From Gammaproteobacteria bacterium (GTDB taxonomy: Bacteria; Pseudomonadota; Gammaproteobacteria; Cardiobacteriales; Wohlfahrtiimonadaceae), in contig BHEQ01000100.1 of NCBI GenBank assembly GCA_003864535.1, forward strand, positions 1 through 7,277: DNA of 7,277 nt. The letters are read 5' to 3'. The notes below the pieces were generated by a model. It saw nothing but the letters and a program-made list of their open reading frames with translations, was not told the origin of the DNA and made no database searches. The translations under genes and the position numbers were made by a program. Below are positions 6,817 through 7,277 of the stretch, piece after piece. Each line of letters starts with the position of its first letter. The first letter of the stretch is position 1.

Positions 6817-6984
6817 CTAAAAATCATCAAAACTATCTTTAATTAATTTTTTAAGCTCTTTCTCTTCGCGTTTTTTTTCAATATCACGCCATTTTGCTTT
6901 GTCTGGTACTTTTATATCTGCAAGATCAGTGGTTTCTTCAGCATCTTCAGTTAACGCGTCTTCATCTTCAAAATCTTCTGCCAT
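6817..6984 (-). CDS. Small highly charged protein, 55 residues, function unknown
   Basis: A short gene on the minus strand, starting ATG at 6984 and ending TAG at 6817. The product is acidic at its N-terminus (residues 3-23 rich in Asp/Glu), then has a strongly charged, probably helical stretch (29-50) that starts K-A-K-W-R-D-I-E and is full of Lys/Glu, and ends in D-S-F-D-D-F. It has no signal peptide, membrane segment or cysteines. AAAGG (6994-6990) five bases before the ATG supports the start. The layout (acidic head, W/R-x-I-E followed by a charged helix, acidic tail) reminds me of small gammaproteobacterial proteins annotated as PA3496-family, but I cannot confirm that without a search. 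It ends 197 bases upstream of the mdh start on the same strand; cotranscription with mdh is possible but not shown. Codon-level structure and ribosome site make it more likely real than chance. Confidence 0.72.
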   Translation of the reverse strand: MAEDFEDEDALTEDAEETTDLADIKVPDKAKWRDIEKKREEKELKKLIKDSFDDF

Positions 6985-7046
6985 AGGTGCCTTTAATAGT
7001 ATTGTTTAAGTAAATTAATAAAAAATTTATAATGAGTATATAAAAT

Positions 7047-7096
7047 ATGGATTCAAAATCTGGTTTCAAAATGAGGGTACAAGATGGAGTCAAATA
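7047..7096. repeat. Three imperfect 13-bp direct repeats
   Basis: ATGGATTCAAAAT (7047-7059) and CTGGTTTCAAAAT (7060-7072) are adjacent and match at 11 of 13 positions. ATGGAGTCAAATA (7084-7096) is a third copy that matches the first at 10 of 13. The common core is TGGnnTCAAA. They lie upstream of the small gene at 6817-6984 and could be regulator sites or a chance low-complexity pattern. Confidence 0.45.
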
Positions 7097-7200
7097 TGCA
7101 AAACCTAAATAGTTTTCTGAGCCTTATATCTTATTTTGATTTTTTTGCAAGTTAAATTTATCACACCCTTGATCCAAATATTGTTTTTAAAGAATATTTT

Positions 7201-7230
7201 TATTAAGCTAGGCACATAAATATTAAGCTA
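7201..7230. repeat. Exact 10-bp direct repeat with 20-bp pitch
   Basis: TATTAAGCTA occurs exactly at 7201-7210 and 7221-7230, so the copies start 20 bases apart, close to two helical turns. This spacing is typical of paired binding sites for a dimeric DNA-binding protein on one face of the helix. It lies about 40-70 bases before a possible ribosome site at the window edge, so it may control a rightward gene outside the window. Confidence 0.45.
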
Positions 7231-7277
7231 ACTAATATTTAACGAATTGTTACCTATTTCAAGTGAAAAAGGATTTT

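Larger units (their letters stand above)
6985..7277. other. AT-rich right-hand intergenic region
   Basis: About 290 bases with no supported gene on either strand. It should contain the promoter of the 6817-6984 gene; the best minus-strand -10 candidate is TATAAA at 7031-7026, with a poor -35 fit. The last bases include AAAGGA (7268-7273), which could be the ribosome-binding site of a + strand gene starting just beyond the window; this cannot be tested here. Short direct repeats in the region are listed separately. Confidence 0.5.

Overview
This window comes from an AT-rich bacterial chromosome. The gene content (CopA-type copper ATPase, HtpG, a full ComEC, a type-2 tetrameric-style malate dehydrogenase with the R-P-R-G-P-G-M-E-R loop, and a near-consensus RpoH/sigma-32 promoter) suggests a gammaproteobacterium, perhaps near the Moraxellales. 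That placement is inference from gene types and base composition only; no marker here fixes the genus.

Layout, left to right. Positions 2-595 (+) hold the C-terminal third of a Cu+ P1B-type ATPase that enters from the left edge. It converges on htpG (727-2676, -), and a 12-bp-stem bidirectional terminator sits between them. htpG carries a sigma-32 promoter at 2761-2788 (-). Next to it lies a 182-bp palindromic, MITE/REP-like element (2817-2998) with imperfect terminal inverted repeats. It holds two diverged ~80-nt units and is flanked by a 9-bp direct repeat. comEC (3133-5529, +) is read away from this region and converges on mdh (5639-6619, -), with a short hairpin terminator between them that is oriented mainly for mdh. 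Upstream of mdh, on the same strand, is a 55-codon gene for a small highly charged protein (6817-6984). The last ~290 bases have no gene but hold several short direct repeats.

The genes are mostly single transcription units with unrelated jobs: copper export, heat-shock chaperone, DNA uptake and the TCA cycle. I see no operon-like system and no defence island, CRISPR array or prophage. The most interesting points are these: the C-terminal metallo-beta-lactamase-like domain of ComEC has lost most of its expected metal-binding and catalytic residues while the reading frame stays intact; a probable MITE has inserted just upstream of the htpG heat-shock promoter; and HtpG has an acidic linker expansion encoded by 9-bp tandem repeats.
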